38,038 nt of DNA from Bacteroidia bacterium (GTDB lineage Bacteria > Bacteroidota > Bacteroidia > B-17B0 > Aurantibacillaceae), in NCBI GenBank assembly GCA_022842625.1, contig JALHPG010000023.1, positions 1-38,038 of the forward strand, given 5' to 3'. Under the pieces are notes generated by a model. The model saw only the letters and a list, made by a program, of their open reading frames with translations. It searched no databases and was not told the DNA's origin. Below, piece after piece: positions 25,942 through 35,337 of the stretch (the first letter of the stretch is position 1; the number at the start of each line of letters is the position of its first letter). Both the position numbers and the translations under genes were made by a program.

Positions 25942-28044
25942 CTATTTAGTTTCAATAATTATATAATTAAAAACATGTGGGCCGGTTAATGGTGACGAAT
26001 TATAATTAATTATAAAATTAGTAAGATTAGATGTTACAAAAACCTGATTACTAGATGCGGCTCCGTTGGCAGGGGTTAGAATAATTACGGGTGCAACGGC
26101 ATATGGTTTTGCGTAAAGAATTTGCGCATAGCCTCCTGCAGTAAACGGACCGGTGCCAAAAGTGATAGTTATTCTTCCTGCAACATCTGTTGATGTGCCA
26201 AGGAGGCTAATATTTCCGCCATTTAAACTGTTAACAGTGGCGGTTGATGGTAGTGTTCCTGATGTAGAAATATGACCATTTTCAAGAAGCAATGCCAAAG
26301 CTGATGAATTTAAAGTAGGATTTGTTACAGCGTGAACAGCAGCACCTGCACCCATTGTGGAAACAAAAATTGCATCGGCAGAGTTACTCGAATTATTTAT
26401 TTCAAATCTTCCTGCATTACCTGCAGTGGTTGTGTTAGTTTTTAGACCATGAATTGCAGGACCGTTTCCGAAATTAATACCTTGCACACCTGGCCCCGCA
26501 CCATTTCCATCGCCGCGAACGCCAACTGCATTTGTTCCGGATGTATTAGCAACCAATCCGTAAACGCCAATCGCATTTATGGTTCCAGAATTAGTGTTTG
26601 TTCCATATACTCCAATGCCTCCCCCTTTATTCTCGCCATAAACACCTGCAGCAGGACCACTACTGTTATTGCTTAATCCATAAACACCATAAGCAAACCC
26701 ATTAGATGTTGTAGTGTACTGATTAATTCCTCTTACAGCAGCTACAGGTGCATTGTTTAATCCTGTTACTCCTGCGCCGCCTCCTAAATTATCACCAACA
26801 ACAGCAGAGGCAAGATTATTTGGATTGTTTGTTTTTCCATAAATACCAATTGCTAACGAGTTAGATGTTATTGATCCGTTCTCTCCGATTATAGCAGATT
26901 TTGCGCTTGAATTTGTTATGGCATTAATAGCATTTCCGTTGTTAGAATTGAATTCACCGGCATTTGCACCGGCCGCAGTATTATCTGAAGCATTGATCGC
27001 TGCGCCGCCGTTACTTGAAACGATAATTGCGGGAGACGAATTACTTGAATTTGAATTTGTGATTTTTAAAATAGAAGTTGTTGTAGCTGCGTTTCCTGCC
27101 ACATCTAATTTAGCAGTTGGTAAAGCCATTCCAATACCAACATTGTCGTTTATTGCAGACAAGGTAACCGTGTTTCCTGATTTAACCCAAGGTGTGTTTG
27201 TAGTTCCAGATGCAGATATTGTTTGAGTTGGCCATGAGCCATTGATGGTGATACCCGGACCGTTTGATAATGTTAATGAAGGCACAACAATACTGCCACC
27301 ACCGTTACTTAAACTGAGTGTGTTACTAGCATTAGTTAAAACTTGTGGTGGCACGTTAACCGTAAAAGCACTGCCAAATGTAGGAGTAACTACTGCGTTT
27401 CCTTGTCCAACCATTGTAATGGTACTGCTGCCTGAACCTGCAAGGGTTACTGTTGAAACGGCCGATCCTTGAGTTAAGGTTAACACATTTCCTATAGTTG
27501 AATAACCTAAAGTAGGTGTTGGAACATTCACCGAATAAAGTGATCCGGTTGTTGGCGTTACACTTGCTAAACCTGTTCCAACAATGGTTGTTGTAATAGA
27601 TGAACCGCTACCGATACTGTAAGAATTAGCGCCAATAGTTAAAATATTATTGGTGTAAGATGAGGGAACATTTCCTGCAAATAAAGAAAACGGCACACTT
27701 ACTAATTGTTGAGATCCAACTAGGGTAAAAGAACTTCCGGTATTAATGGAAACATCTAAAGTAAACGGACCATTATCCCAGGCAGCAAGTGTTAATGTAT
27801 TTGGCGCCTTACCGATGACTGTAGTAAATAACCCTAATGAATTTGGCTGAATGCCATTTTGAAACTCGTTATGAACCGTTGCGGTTGGGTTTTTTATTGT
27901 AAATTGAATATCGAATGCACTTGTAATTGGAGTTCCGGAAGCATCTCTTGCAATACCCTGATAGTTGATGAATTTTGGAGCTGAAGTCTGGGCACTTACC
28001 TGAACAATTATCGCGAAAAATAAAACAGTAAAAAATTTAGGCAT
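25942..28044 (-). CDS. Tail-fibre-like surface protein (fibre protein 1), first gene of the eight-gene operon
   Basis: The protein has 700 residues with a signal peptide (1-18, ending VSAQ). The N-terminal module (about 22-130) has KFINYQGIARDASGTPITSA, NSLGLFTTVIGKAP and VSVPFSLFAGN, homologous to its neighbour. Two Thr/Ser/Val-rich repeats follow (about 150-255; TIVGTGLASVTPTTGS and TMVGQGNAVVTPTFGS), then NVGIGMALPTAKLDVAGNA and a run of short G-x-G-V-x-G units (AGVYGENKGGGIGVYGTN, AVGVRGDGNGAGPGVQGIN), then a beta-rich C-terminal domain with VAPVIILTPANG ending FNYIIIETK. The repeats suggest a collagen-like or beta-helical shaft, probably trimeric; this is inference. It has no T9SS sorting domain. 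A candidate promoter lies 18 bases upstream of its ATG. Confidence 0.7.
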   Translation of the reverse strand: MPKFFTVLFFAIIVQVSAQTSAPKFINYQGIARDASGTPITSAFDIQFTIKNPTATVHNEFQNGIQPNSLGLFTTVIGKAPNTLTLAAWDNGPFTLDVSINTGSSFTLVGSQQLVSVPFSLFAGNVPSSYTNNILTIGANSYSIGSGSSITTTIVGTGLASVTPTTGSLYSVNVPTPTLGYSTIGNVLTLTQGSAVSTVTLAGSGSSTITMVGQGNAVVTPTFGSAFTVNVPPQVLTNASNTLSLSNGGGSIVVPSLTLSNGPGITINGSWPTQTISASGTTNTPWVKSGNTVTLSAINDNVGIGMALPTAKLDVAGNAATTTSILKITNSNSSNSSPAIIVSSNGGAAINASDNTAAGANAGEFNSNNGNAINAITNSSAKSAIIGENGSITSNSLAIGIYGKTNNPNNLASAVVGDNLGGGAGVTGLNNAPVAAVRGINQYTTTSNGFAYGVYGLSNNSSGPAAGVYGENKGGGIGVYGTNTNSGTINAIGVYGLVANTSGTNAVGVRGDGNGAGPGVQGINFGNGPAIHGLKTNTTTAGNAGRFEINNSSNSADAIFVSTMGAGAAVHAVTNPTLNSSALALLLENGHISTSGTLPSTATVNSLNGGNISLLGTSTDVAGRITITFGTGPFTAGGYAQILYAKPYAVAPVIILTPANGAASSNQVFVTSNLTNFIINYNSSPLTGPHVFNYIIIETK

Positions 28045-28062
28045 AATTTAAAATATATCCAT

Positions 28063-28094
28063 TAAAGATATAAAAAAGGAGGGTAAGTGCCAAA
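28063..28094 (-). promoter_or_regulatory. Candidate operon promoter overlapping the clpB terminator
   Basis: On the minus strand, TTTG (28091-28094) is followed after 20 bases by TATCTTTA (28063-28070), close to the Bacteroidota consensus TTTG...TAnnTTTG. The ATG of the first operon gene lies 18 bases further on, giving a leader of about 12 bases. The TTTG box is inside the right arm of the clpB terminator stem. Confidence 0.45.
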
Positions 28095-28114
28095 TAATTT
28101 GGCATTTACCCTCC
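28072..28114 (-). terminator. Strong rho-independent terminator of clpB
   Basis: On the minus strand an 17-bp stem (GGAGGGTAAATGCCAAA, with one G-T wobble) with a three-base loop is followed by TTTTTT. It starts 25 bases after the clpB stop codon. The opposite strand lacks a T-run, so it works only for clpB. Confidence 0.92.
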
Positions 28115-28139
28115 ATCAATTATTTAAGTGTTAAAATGC

Positions 28140-30734
28140 TTAGTTTCTGAATACAAAAACGTTATCAAACACATCCAAAATAATTTCTTTTTCCTTGTTT
28201 ATTTTGCCTGCAAGAATTTGTTTTGATAATTCATTTAGAACTTGTTTTTGAATGACACGCTTAACAGGTCTTGCTCCAAATTGCGGATCATAACCTAATT
28301 CGGCCAGCCAATTAACAGCCTCATCTGTTATTCTGATATTTACTTGCTGTTCTAACAAATGTTTTTGTATTTGTTTGAATTGAATTTTAACGATCTCGGT
28401 TACATCATCTCTATTTAAAGGTTCAAACATGATCACTTCATCAATTCTATTTAAAAATTCAGGGCGAATAGATTTTTTCAGCAATTCATAAACCTCCAAT
28501 TTAGTTTTTGCTAAAACCGCATCTTTATTTTTATCAGTGATCTTCTCAAAACTTTCTTGTATGATATGAGAACCCATATTACTGGTCATGATAATAATGG
28601 TGTTTTTAAAATTAACTACTCTGCCTTTATTATCAGTTAATCTTCCATCATCCAATACTTGCAGTAAAATATTAAACACATCCGGGTGAGCTTTTTCGAT
28701 CTCATCTAATAAGATAACACTGTATGGTCTTCTTCTTACCGCTTCGGTCAATTGCCCGCCTTCATCATAACCAACGTATCCCGGAGGCGCGCCAATTAAT
28801 CTGCTTACAGCATGACGTTCTTGATATTCGCTCATGTCGATACGAGTCATTGAATTTTCATTGTTAAATAAAAACTCAGCCAATGCTTTTGCTAATTCTG
28901 TTTTACCTACACCGGTTGTTCCCAAGAAAATAAACGAACCTATCGGACGCTTTGTATCTTGTAATCCGGCTTTACTTCTGCGAACTGCGTCGGCAATGCT
29001 TTCTATTGCCTCGTGCTGACCAACTACACGTTTGTGTAATTCATCTTCTAAGTGTAATAACTTTTCTTTTTCACTTTGAAGCATTCTGCTAACCGGAATT
29101 CCGGTCCATGCACTTACAACGGCTGCGATATCTTCGCTATCAACTTCTTCTTTCAGCAATTGTGATCCATTTTCTTTTGCTTCAGCTAATTTTGTTTCAA
29201 ACTCTAATAATTTAGCCTCTGCCTCTTTTACTTTGCCATAGCGTATTTCGGCTACTTTGCCGTAATCACCTTGTTTTTCGAAGTTGTTGGCTTGTTGTTT
29301 TAAGTCTTCAATTTCAACTTTTATTTTTTGAACACCTTCAATTACTTCTTTTTCTGATTGCCATCTTGCGCGAAGGATAGTTCTTTTTTCTTGCCAATTT
29401 GCAATTTCTTTATTTAAGGCTTCAATTTTAGCATCATCACCTTCACGTTTAATTGCTTCCCTTTCAATTTCTAATTGCATTATTTTGCGTTCAGCCTCAT
29501 CTAATTCAATTGGCATTGAGTTTATCTGCATTCTTAATTTGGAAGCAGCTTCATCCATTAGGTCAATTGCCTTATCGGGCAAAAAACGGTCGTTAATATA
29601 ACGTTGACTTTGTTCTACAGCTGCAATGATGGCCTCGTCTTTGATACGCACTTTATGGTGCGCTTCATATTTTTCTTTAATACCACGTAAAATAGAAATA
29701 GCATCTTCAGTGCTTGGTTCATCCACCATTACTTTTTGAAAACGACGCTCAAGAGCTTTGTCTTTTTCGAAATATTTTTGATACTCATTTAAGGTTGTTG
29801 CACCAATGGCTCTTAATTCGCCACGGGCTAATGCAGGTTTTAAAATATTTGCTGCATCCATTGCGCCTTCGCCACCGCCACCGGCGCCAACTAAGGTGTG
29901 TATCTCATCAATGAATAAAATAACTTCTCCGTTACTGCTAATAACTTCTTTAATAACGGATTTTAAACGCTCTTCAAATTCACCTTTAAATTTTGCACCT
30001 GCAATCAGAGCTCCCATATCGAGAGCATAAACCTGTTTGGTCTTTAAGTTTTCAGGAACGTCACCGTTTATGATCCTATGCGCTAAACCTTCTGCAATGG
30101 CAGTTTTACCCACGCCCGGCTCACCAACTAAAATTGGATTGTTTTTTGATCGACGCGAGAGAATTTGTAATACACGACGAATTTCTTCATCACGACCAAT
30201 AACGGGATCGAGTTTGCCGCTACGAGCCTGTTGATTAAGATTTACAGCAAATTTACTTAAGCTGTTGTATGTTTCTTCTTGCGATTGACTTGTAACACGC
30301 TCGCCTTTTCTTAATTCGGTAATAGCCGATTTTAATTCTTTTTCTTTTAAACCTGCATCTTTCATAAGATTTGAAGTACTGTCTCCTGCACTTAATAATC
30401 CTAATAACAAATGTTCTATAGAAACATATTCGTCTTTATATTCAGCCAAAAATGAAGCCGCTTTTGCCAAAGCTTGATTTGCTGCGTTTGAAAGGTAGGG
30501 CTGTCCGCCAGTAACTTTTGGATAAGATTTTATAACGCTTTCAACCAGCTTGGTGAATGTGATCTGATTGACATTTAATTTTTTTAATATGAATGGGGTT
30601 ACATTTTCATCCACCTCTAAAATTGCTTTTAGGATATGGCCTGTTTCAATAGCTTGGTTGCCATTAACGGTAGCTAATTGCAAAGCTTGTTGAATGGCTT
30701 CTTGGGATTTAATTGTATAATTATTTAAGTTCAT
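28140..30734 (-). CDS. clpB: ATP-dependent disaggregase ClpB
   Basis: ClpB is a hexameric AAA+ chaperone that, with DnaK, dissolves protein aggregates after stress. The 864-residue length is normal for the family. It has the double Clp N-domain (1-145), AAA+ domain 1 with Walker [16 protein letters not shown] and Walker [17 protein letters not shown], the coiled-coil middle domain (about 400-525) that distinguishes ClpB from ClpA and ClpC, and AAA+ domain 2 with [17 protein letters not shown], pore loop [13 protein letters not shown] and arginine finger in [13 protein letters not shown]. It is a single gene with a strong terminator, preceded by a 7-7-7 inverted repeat that may be a control site. 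No CIRCE element was seen. Confidence 0.98.
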   Translation of the reverse strand: MNLNNYTIKSQEAIQQALQLATVNGNQAIETGHILKAILEVDENVTPFILKKLNVNQITFTKLVESVIKSYPKVTGGQPYLSNAANQALAKAASFLAEYKDEYVSIEHLLLGLLSAGDSTSNLMKDAGLKEKELKSAITELRKGERVTSQSQEETYNSLSKFAVNLNQQARSGKLDPVIGRDEEIRRVLQILSRRSKNNPILVGEPGVGKTAIAEGLAHRIINGDVPENLKTKQVYALDMGALIAGAKFKGEFEERLKSVIKEVISSNGEVILFIDEIHTLVGAGGGGEGAMDAANILKPALARGELRAIGATTLNEYQKYFEKDKALERRFQKVMVDEPSTEDAISILRGIKEKYEAHHKVRIKDEAIIAAVEQSQRYINDRFLPDKAIDLMDEAASKLRMQINSMPIELDEAERKIMQLEIEREAIKREGDDAKIEALNKEIANWQEKRTILRARWQSEKEVIEGVQKIKVEIEDLKQQANNFEKQGDYGKVAEIRYGKVKEAEAKLLEFETKLAEAKENGSQLLKEEVDSEDIAAVVSAWTGIPVSRMLQSEKEKLLHLEDELHKRVVGQHEAIESIADAVRRSKAGLQDTKRPIGSFIFLGTTGVGKTELAKALAEFLFNNENSMTRIDMSEYQERHAVSRLIGAPPGYVGYDEGGQLTEAVRRRPYSVILLDEIEKAHPDVFNILLQVLDDGRLTDNKGRVVNFKNTIIIMTSNMGSHIIQESFEKITDKNKDAVLAKTKLEVYELLKKSIRPEFLNRIDEVIMFEPLNRDDVTEIVKIQFKQIQKHLLEQQVNIRITDEAVNWLAELGYDPQFGARPVKRVIQKQVLNELSKQILAGKINKEKEIILDVFDNVFVFRN

Positions 30735-30774
30735 AATTAATTTGTTTTTCCTAAGAGCAACACAAAACGTTCCA

Positions 30775-30795
30775 ATTTGCCGTTAATGCAAATTA
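30775..30795. promoter_or_regulatory. Inverted repeat upstream of clpB, possible operator or leader hairpin
   Basis: AATTTGC (30775-30781) and GCAAATT (30789-30795) are perfect 7-bp arms around CGTTAAT, 41 bases upstream of the clpB ATG. It is not the CIRCE sequence. I found no good TTTG/TAnnTTTG promoter beside it. Both a protein-binding and an RNA-hairpin role remain possible. Confidence 0.3.
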
Positions 30796-30884
30796 GTCGG
30801 TGTTTTAAAGAAAATTATGACGAATTGTCCTTTCTTTATCGAAAGTTGTGACGGATTTACAGAAGGAAGTACTTGTTTTTTTTG

Positions 30885-33083
30885 TTATAGGTGGAAGCCA
30901 ACAACACAAACATCATCTACTTGTTCAAGGTCGCCCTTCCAATTTTCGAAGGCTTCAGTTAATTTTTGTGATTGAATAATTGAAGGGAGATTAGAATTTA
31001 AAACTAATAATTCGTTGAGAGATTTGTATTTGAATTTCTTGCCTTTGGGACCACCAAATTGATCAGCAAAACCATCTGTATATAAATAGATCCAATCATT
31101 TTGACCTAAATCTGCTGTATAGAGGTTAAAGGATTCGTTTCTTTCACCCTTTCCAACCGGCATTTTATCGCAGCTAAGTTTAACTAACTCTTGGTTATTT
31201 CTAATCAATATAGGAGAGTTATTTGAAGCAGCATAGGTAATTTTATTTTGTAATTTATCAATGCAAAAAAGAATTCCGTCGAAGCCATCTTTTTGACTTT
31301 CTTTACTTATGGATGAAATAAGTTTTTGGCGAACAAAATTGAAGATTTTATGCGGTTCGTAAATTTGCTTTTCGTTAATGGCTTCATTAATAAAATTTGT
31401 GCTTAGCAAACTCATAAAAGCTCCGGGAACGCCATGCCCTGTGGAGTCACAAACGGCAATAAAAACTAAATTTTCTTTATCTGTTACAACCGAGCAACTC
31501 CAATAAAAATCGCCAGACACAATATCCTTAGGTTTAAAAAGAATAAAGCTATCTCCGAGATTTTCCTTAAATAATTGGTCGTTAAATAAAAGCGTGTCTT
31601 GAATTTTTTTTGCGTAATTGATAGAGTCAACAATTTCTTTTTGTTTTTCTTCAATAAAATGTTTTTGTTTTTCTACTTCTTTTTTTTGAGTAGAGATGAT
31701 CGCATTTTTTTGTTTACTTATTTTAAAGGCTTTAAAAATAAAGAAGGAGAAAATTAAAGTTAGTAGTAAAATTAACGAAATGCCATAGGTGATAAATTTT
31801 TGTTTACGTTTTTCGGATCTGGATTTTTCATCTTTTAAGGCTTGTTCTATCTTAAAGTCTTGTTCTTTTTTAGAATATTCGTATTCATAATTTTTTCTGA
31901 TAGCATTACGTCTGATTTCAGAGCTGTTTAGGATCTTGCTGATCTCTGAGTTTCTTCGGTATAAACTTAATTCCTTGGCATCATTTTTATGAGTACTGTA
32001 TAATTTAAACAGGCCGGCAATTACTTTTGATTCATCTTGAATAGAATTACTGGCACGGGTATATTTTAATGCTTCTTCTAGATGAATTTCGGCATTTTTA
32101 GGGTCATTAATTTCGGTTAAATATTGACCATAACACCAATGAAATAAATACTTTATGTTTTGATTATCTGTTTTTGAAACGTACGCTTCTACTTCATCTA
32201 AATACAATTGAACTTTACTAAATTCTTTTTCTTTAATAAGAATGGTTGCCATATTCAATTTTGACTTACAGACTCCATTTAAATCCCCAATTTGTTGTCG
32301 CAATGTGAGTGCTTTTTTTAAACAAACAAGGGCATATTTTTTTTGGCCGCGATGGTTTGCTAAAACTCCAATATTTTGCAATTCCTGAGCAATATTGGTT
32401 TTGTTGCCGCCATGAATAGCACTTGATAATGCTCTTTTTAAATAGAGCTCTGCACTTGCTGTGTCACAAATAAAAAGGTAGGTTTCGGCAATGTTGTTTA
32501 AAAGAGCAGATAGTCCGGGACTGTCTTTTAGACCTTCCTGAATTTTTAAGGTTTCTCGATAAAGGTCGAGAGCCTGAAGTATTTTTCCGCTTTCGTATAA
32601 GAGATTTGCAATGTTGTTGTTGGTAATAACCAAGCCTTTTTTATACCCAATTTTTTTTTGAATTTCTGCAGCTTGTTTGTAAAAAGTAATTGCTTTTTCC
32701 GGACTTTGAGTATAGTTTTGAACGTAAAAGGCATAATTATTTATTGCCACTGCTTTTGATCTTAAATAGTGTGTAATTAAAGTAGAATCCTTTTCAGAAT
32801 CAGCTGCCTTTGATGCTAGAGAGTAAAATAACCGATTGTATCTAGGCCAAATATTTTCATCATTTATGGTTTCAACCATTTGACTCAAAATGTTTAATTT
32901 AAAAGTGTCGCTTTGCGATTCTTTAATAAGTTTTAAACCCTTTTCTATGAATTCAAAATCATTTTTATTTGTCTCGTTTTTTTCAATTGAATCTACCAGA
33001 TAGATTTTTTTATCTAAAAATTGTGCCTTAGTTTGGAATATAAAAACCAGGATAAAAAGTATGAATAATTTTAAACGCAACAT
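30885..33083 (-). CDS. TPR-containing membrane PP2C-type phosphatase (SpoIIE family)
   Basis: The protein has 732 residues: a signal or anchor segment (1-20, ending TKAQ), TPR-like helices over about 90-370 (GLVITNNNIANLLYESG, SALLNNIAETYL), a transmembrane helix near 428-452 (ISLILLLTLIFSFFIF), a coiled coil to about 500, and a SpoIIE phosphatase domain to the end. The domain shows the metal-binding DIVSGDFYW, DSTGHGVPGAFMSLL, and YLYTDGFADQFGG with VDDVCVVGF at the C-terminus. The TPR part should be periplasmic and the phosphatase cytoplasmic, so it is probably a receptor that dephosphorylates a Ser/Thr-phosphorylated target such as an anti-sigma-factor antagonist. No such partner is in the window. 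It lies 35 bases after recR and may share its transcript. Confidence 0.9.
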   Translation of the reverse strand: MLRLKLFILFILVFIFQTKAQFLDKKIYLVDSIEKNETNKNDFEFIEKGLKLIKESQSDTFKLNILSQMVETINDENIWPRYNRLFYSLASKAADSEKDSTLITHYLRSKAVAINNYAFYVQNYTQSPEKAITFYKQAAEIQKKIGYKKGLVITNNNIANLLYESGKILQALDLYRETLKIQEGLKDSPGLSALLNNIAETYLFICDTASAELYLKRALSSAIHGGNKTNIAQELQNIGVLANHRGQKKYALVCLKKALTLRQQIGDLNGVCKSKLNMATILIKEKEFSKVQLYLDEVEAYVSKTDNQNIKYLFHWCYGQYLTEINDPKNAEIHLEEALKYTRASNSIQDESKVIAGLFKLYSTHKNDAKELSLYRRNSEISKILNSSEIRRNAIRKNYEYEYSKKEQDFKIEQALKDEKSRSEKRKQKFITYGISLILLLTLIFSFFIFKAFKISKQKNAIISTQKKEVEKQKHFIEEKQKEIVDSINYAKKIQDTLLFNDQLFKENLGDSFILFKPKDIVSGDFYWSCSVVTDKENLVFIAVCDSTGHGVPGAFMSLLSTNFINEAINEKQIYEPHKIFNFVRQKLISSISKESQKDGFDGILFCIDKLQNKITYAASNNSPILIRNNQELVKLSCDKMPVGKGERNESFNLYTADLGQNDWIYLYTDGFADQFGGPKGKKFKYKSLNELLVLNSNLPSIIQSQKLTEAFENWKGDLEQVDDVCVVGFHL

Positions 33084-33118
33084 TATTGTGATTTAAATTT
33101 AATGAATTTTAATGAATA

Positions 33119-33736
33119 CTATTTTTTCATCAACGAATCAAATGGGATCCTATTTGTAATGGATCGTCCTAAGGTAACTTCATCTGCATATTCTAATTCG
33201 TCACCAACAGCAATTCCGCGTGCTATTGCGCTTAGTTTCACGTTATAGGGCGCCAATTTTCTAAAAAGGTAGAATGAAGTGGTTTCTCCCTCCATAGTGG
33301 CATTTAAGGCTAAAATTATTTCCGATATATTTCCCGCACTAACTTTATTAACTAATGTTTCAATATTTAAACTGGAAGGGGTAATACCGTCCAACGGAGA
33401 AATTATTCCACCTAGCACATGGTAATGTCCTTTGTACAATCCGGTATTTTCAATCGCCATTACATCTCTGTAATCTTGCACAACGCAAATGGTGCTTTCG
33501 TCGCGCAAAGGATTTAAACAGATCTCGCAAATGTTTTGTTCTGAAATATTATGGCATTTTTGACAAAACTTAAGATCGGTTTTTAATTGTAAAAGTAATT
33601 TAGACAAAAGTTCCACTTGCATCTTATCTTGTTTGATCACATGCAATACATAACGTAAAGCCGTTTTCCTTCCAACACCCGGCAGCTGAGCAAATGACTC
33701 AACAGCCTGTTCTATTATTTTTGAACTAAATTCCAT
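33119..33736 (-). CDS. recR: Recombination mediator protein RecR
   Basis: RecR acts with RecO to load RecA on gapped DNA. The 205-residue protein has the helix-hairpin-helix [12 protein letters not shown] (18-29), a four-cysteine zinc finger (Cys58, Cys61, Cys70, Cys73) and a Toprim domain starting [18 protein letters not shown] with EGETTSFYL. The C-terminal [20 protein letters not shown] motif is also typical. It diverges from the symporter gene over 113 bases; no clear consensus promoter was found for either. Confidence 0.97.
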   Translation of the reverse strand: MEFSSKIIEQAVESFAQLPGVGRKTALRYVLHVIKQDKMQVELLSKLLLQLKTDLKFCQKCHNISEQNICEICLNPLRDESTICVVQDYRDVMAIENTGLYKGHYHVLGGIISPLDGITPSSLNIETLVNKVSAGNISEIILALNATMEGETTSFYLFRKLAPYNVKLSAIARGIAVGDELEYADEVTLGRSITNRIPFDSLMKK

Positions 33737-33849
33737 TAGCGTAAATTTAAATATTCTATTACTGATTTTACTTATTCACGTTGTAATTGTTTAGAACTAT
33801 TTTTTTTAAAAGTGCATTTTTAACATAAAAATTAAACTTTTGTAATTGC

Positions 33850-35337
33850 ATGATATCACCCGTTTTAATAGTTTCTTTTATTGTAGTTTATTTCCTGTTT
33901 TTATTGTTTATAGGCTGGTATACTTCTCGCAATAGTACAGCAAACAGTTATTTTATGGGCAATAAACAATCGCCTTGGTATTTAGTTGCTTTTGGTATGA
34001 TCGGTGATTCGTTAAGCGGTGTTACGTTTATCTCTGTTCCGGGCACTGTTGGCACTAATCATTTTTCGTATTTACAATTGGTGTTTGGTTATTTTGTAGG
34101 CTACTTTATCATCTCTCATGTTTTACTTCCTATTTATTACCGCTTAAATTTAACCTCCGTTTATGAATATTTATTGCAACGTTTTGGCAAGGTCACTCAA
34201 AAAACAGGAAGCGTTTTTTTTATCGTTTCAAGATTAGTTGGCGCTGCCGGTAGATTGTTTTTAGCAGCAAGTGTTATACAGTTTTTTGTGTTTGATCAGT
34301 TTACAACAGTTAAAGTTCCTTTTGCGTTGAGTGTATCTGTAATTCTGTTATTAATGTTGTTGTATACTTATAGAGGCGGTATTAAAACCCTTGTTTATAC
34401 CGATACGTTTCAATCGTTGTTTTTAGTGCTGGGGGTTGTTTTATCTATTGTTGCTATTATTAGTAAAATGGATATTTCTTTTGGAACTGCTATGTCAAAT
34501 ATATACACCTCTGATTACTCTGAGACCTTCTTTTTTGACTTTAAAAAGACCAATTTTGTTTTAAAAGAATTTATTGGAGGTGTGTTTATTGCCGTTGCTA
34601 TGACAGGACTTGATCAAAACATGATGCAAAAGAATTTAACCTGTAAGTCATTAAAGGAAGCACAGAAAAATATATTTTGGTTTAGTATTGTTATGATGAT
34701 CGTAACCTTTTGTTTTTTATCCTTAGGTGCTTTATTATTTCAATATTACGATTATGCAGGATTAACCTTACCAACCAATGCAGAAACCGGAAAAGTGATC
34801 ACTGATAAAGTATTTCCTAATTTGGCGTTAAACCATTTAGGCGTTTTTGCCGGTTTGGTTTTTATTATTGGGTTAACTGCAGCCACCTTTAGCAGTGCCG
34901 ATAGTGTTTTAACCACTCTAACCACATCTGCCTATATTGATATTTTAGAATTAGAAGACAATAAAAAATTATCTGATCTTAAAAAGAAACAATACCGAAC
35001 AGCCATTCATGTTGGCTTTGCCGTTTTATTATGGATCATCATTATTGGTTTTGATCTCATGAATAAAACTGCCATCATAAGCACTATTTTAATGTTAGCG
35101 GGTTATACCTACGGTCCTTTATTAGCCTTATTTGCAGCAGGATTATTTACCAAATTAAATTTTAAAGATAAATGGGTGCCTTTGGCTTGTGTAATGGGAC
35201 CATTAGTGTGTTATTACGTAAAAGAGTCAACCTTAAATTATCCAACAGGTTATCAGATAGGGAATGAATTAATTTTGGTGAATGGGATAATTACTTTTGC
35301 TTGCCTGATGTTATTCAGAAAAAAAGCCGCCATCTAG
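33850..35337 (+). CDS. Sodium:solute symporter (SSS family)
   Basis: The protein has 495 residues and about 13 hydrophobic helices. Its N-terminus (SFIVVYFLFLLFIGWYTSRN) and the segment SPWYLVAFGMIGDSLSGVTF match the SSS family (sodium-coupled uptake of sugars, amino acids, vitamins or carboxylates). The conserved LSGVTFISVPG and TAATFSSADSVLTTL regions correspond to the sodium-binding helices 1 and 8. The substrate cannot be told from sequence. Its last 27 bases overlap the 3' end of the convergent glycosyltransferase gene. Confidence 0.92.
   Translation: MISPVLIVSFIVVYFLFLLFIGWYTSRNSTANSYFMGNKQSPWYLVAFGMIGDSLSGVTFISVPGTVGTNHFSYLQLVFGYFVGYFIISHVLLPIYYRLNLTSVYEYLLQRFGKVTQKTGSVFFIVSRLVGAAGRLFLAASVIQFFVFDQFTTVKVPFALSVSVILLLMLLYTYRGGIKTLVYTDTFQSLFLVLGVVLSIVAIISKMDISFGTAMSNIYTSDYSETFFFDFKKTNFVLKEFIGGVFIAVAMTGLDQNMMQKNLTCKSLKEAQKNIFWFSIVMMIVTFCFLSLGALLFQYYDYAGLTLPTNAETGKVITDKVFPNLALNHLGVFAGLVFIIGLTAATFSSADSVLTTLTTSAYIDILELEDNKKLSDLKKKQYRTAIHVGFAVLLWIIIIGFDLMNKTAIISTILMLAGYTYGPLLALFAAGLFTKLNFKDKWVPLACVMGPLVCYYVKESTLNYPTGYQIGNELILVNGIITFACLMLFRKKAAI

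Noticed and set aside
26449..27472. Long plus-strand frames opposite the fibre gene
   Set aside because: They are antisense shadows created by the repetitive, stop-poor composition of the real minus-strand gene.
23726..28044. Prophage tail region
   Set aside because: Tail-fibre-like motifs are present, but both proteins have signal peptides and no phage structural, lysis or integrase genes are nearby.
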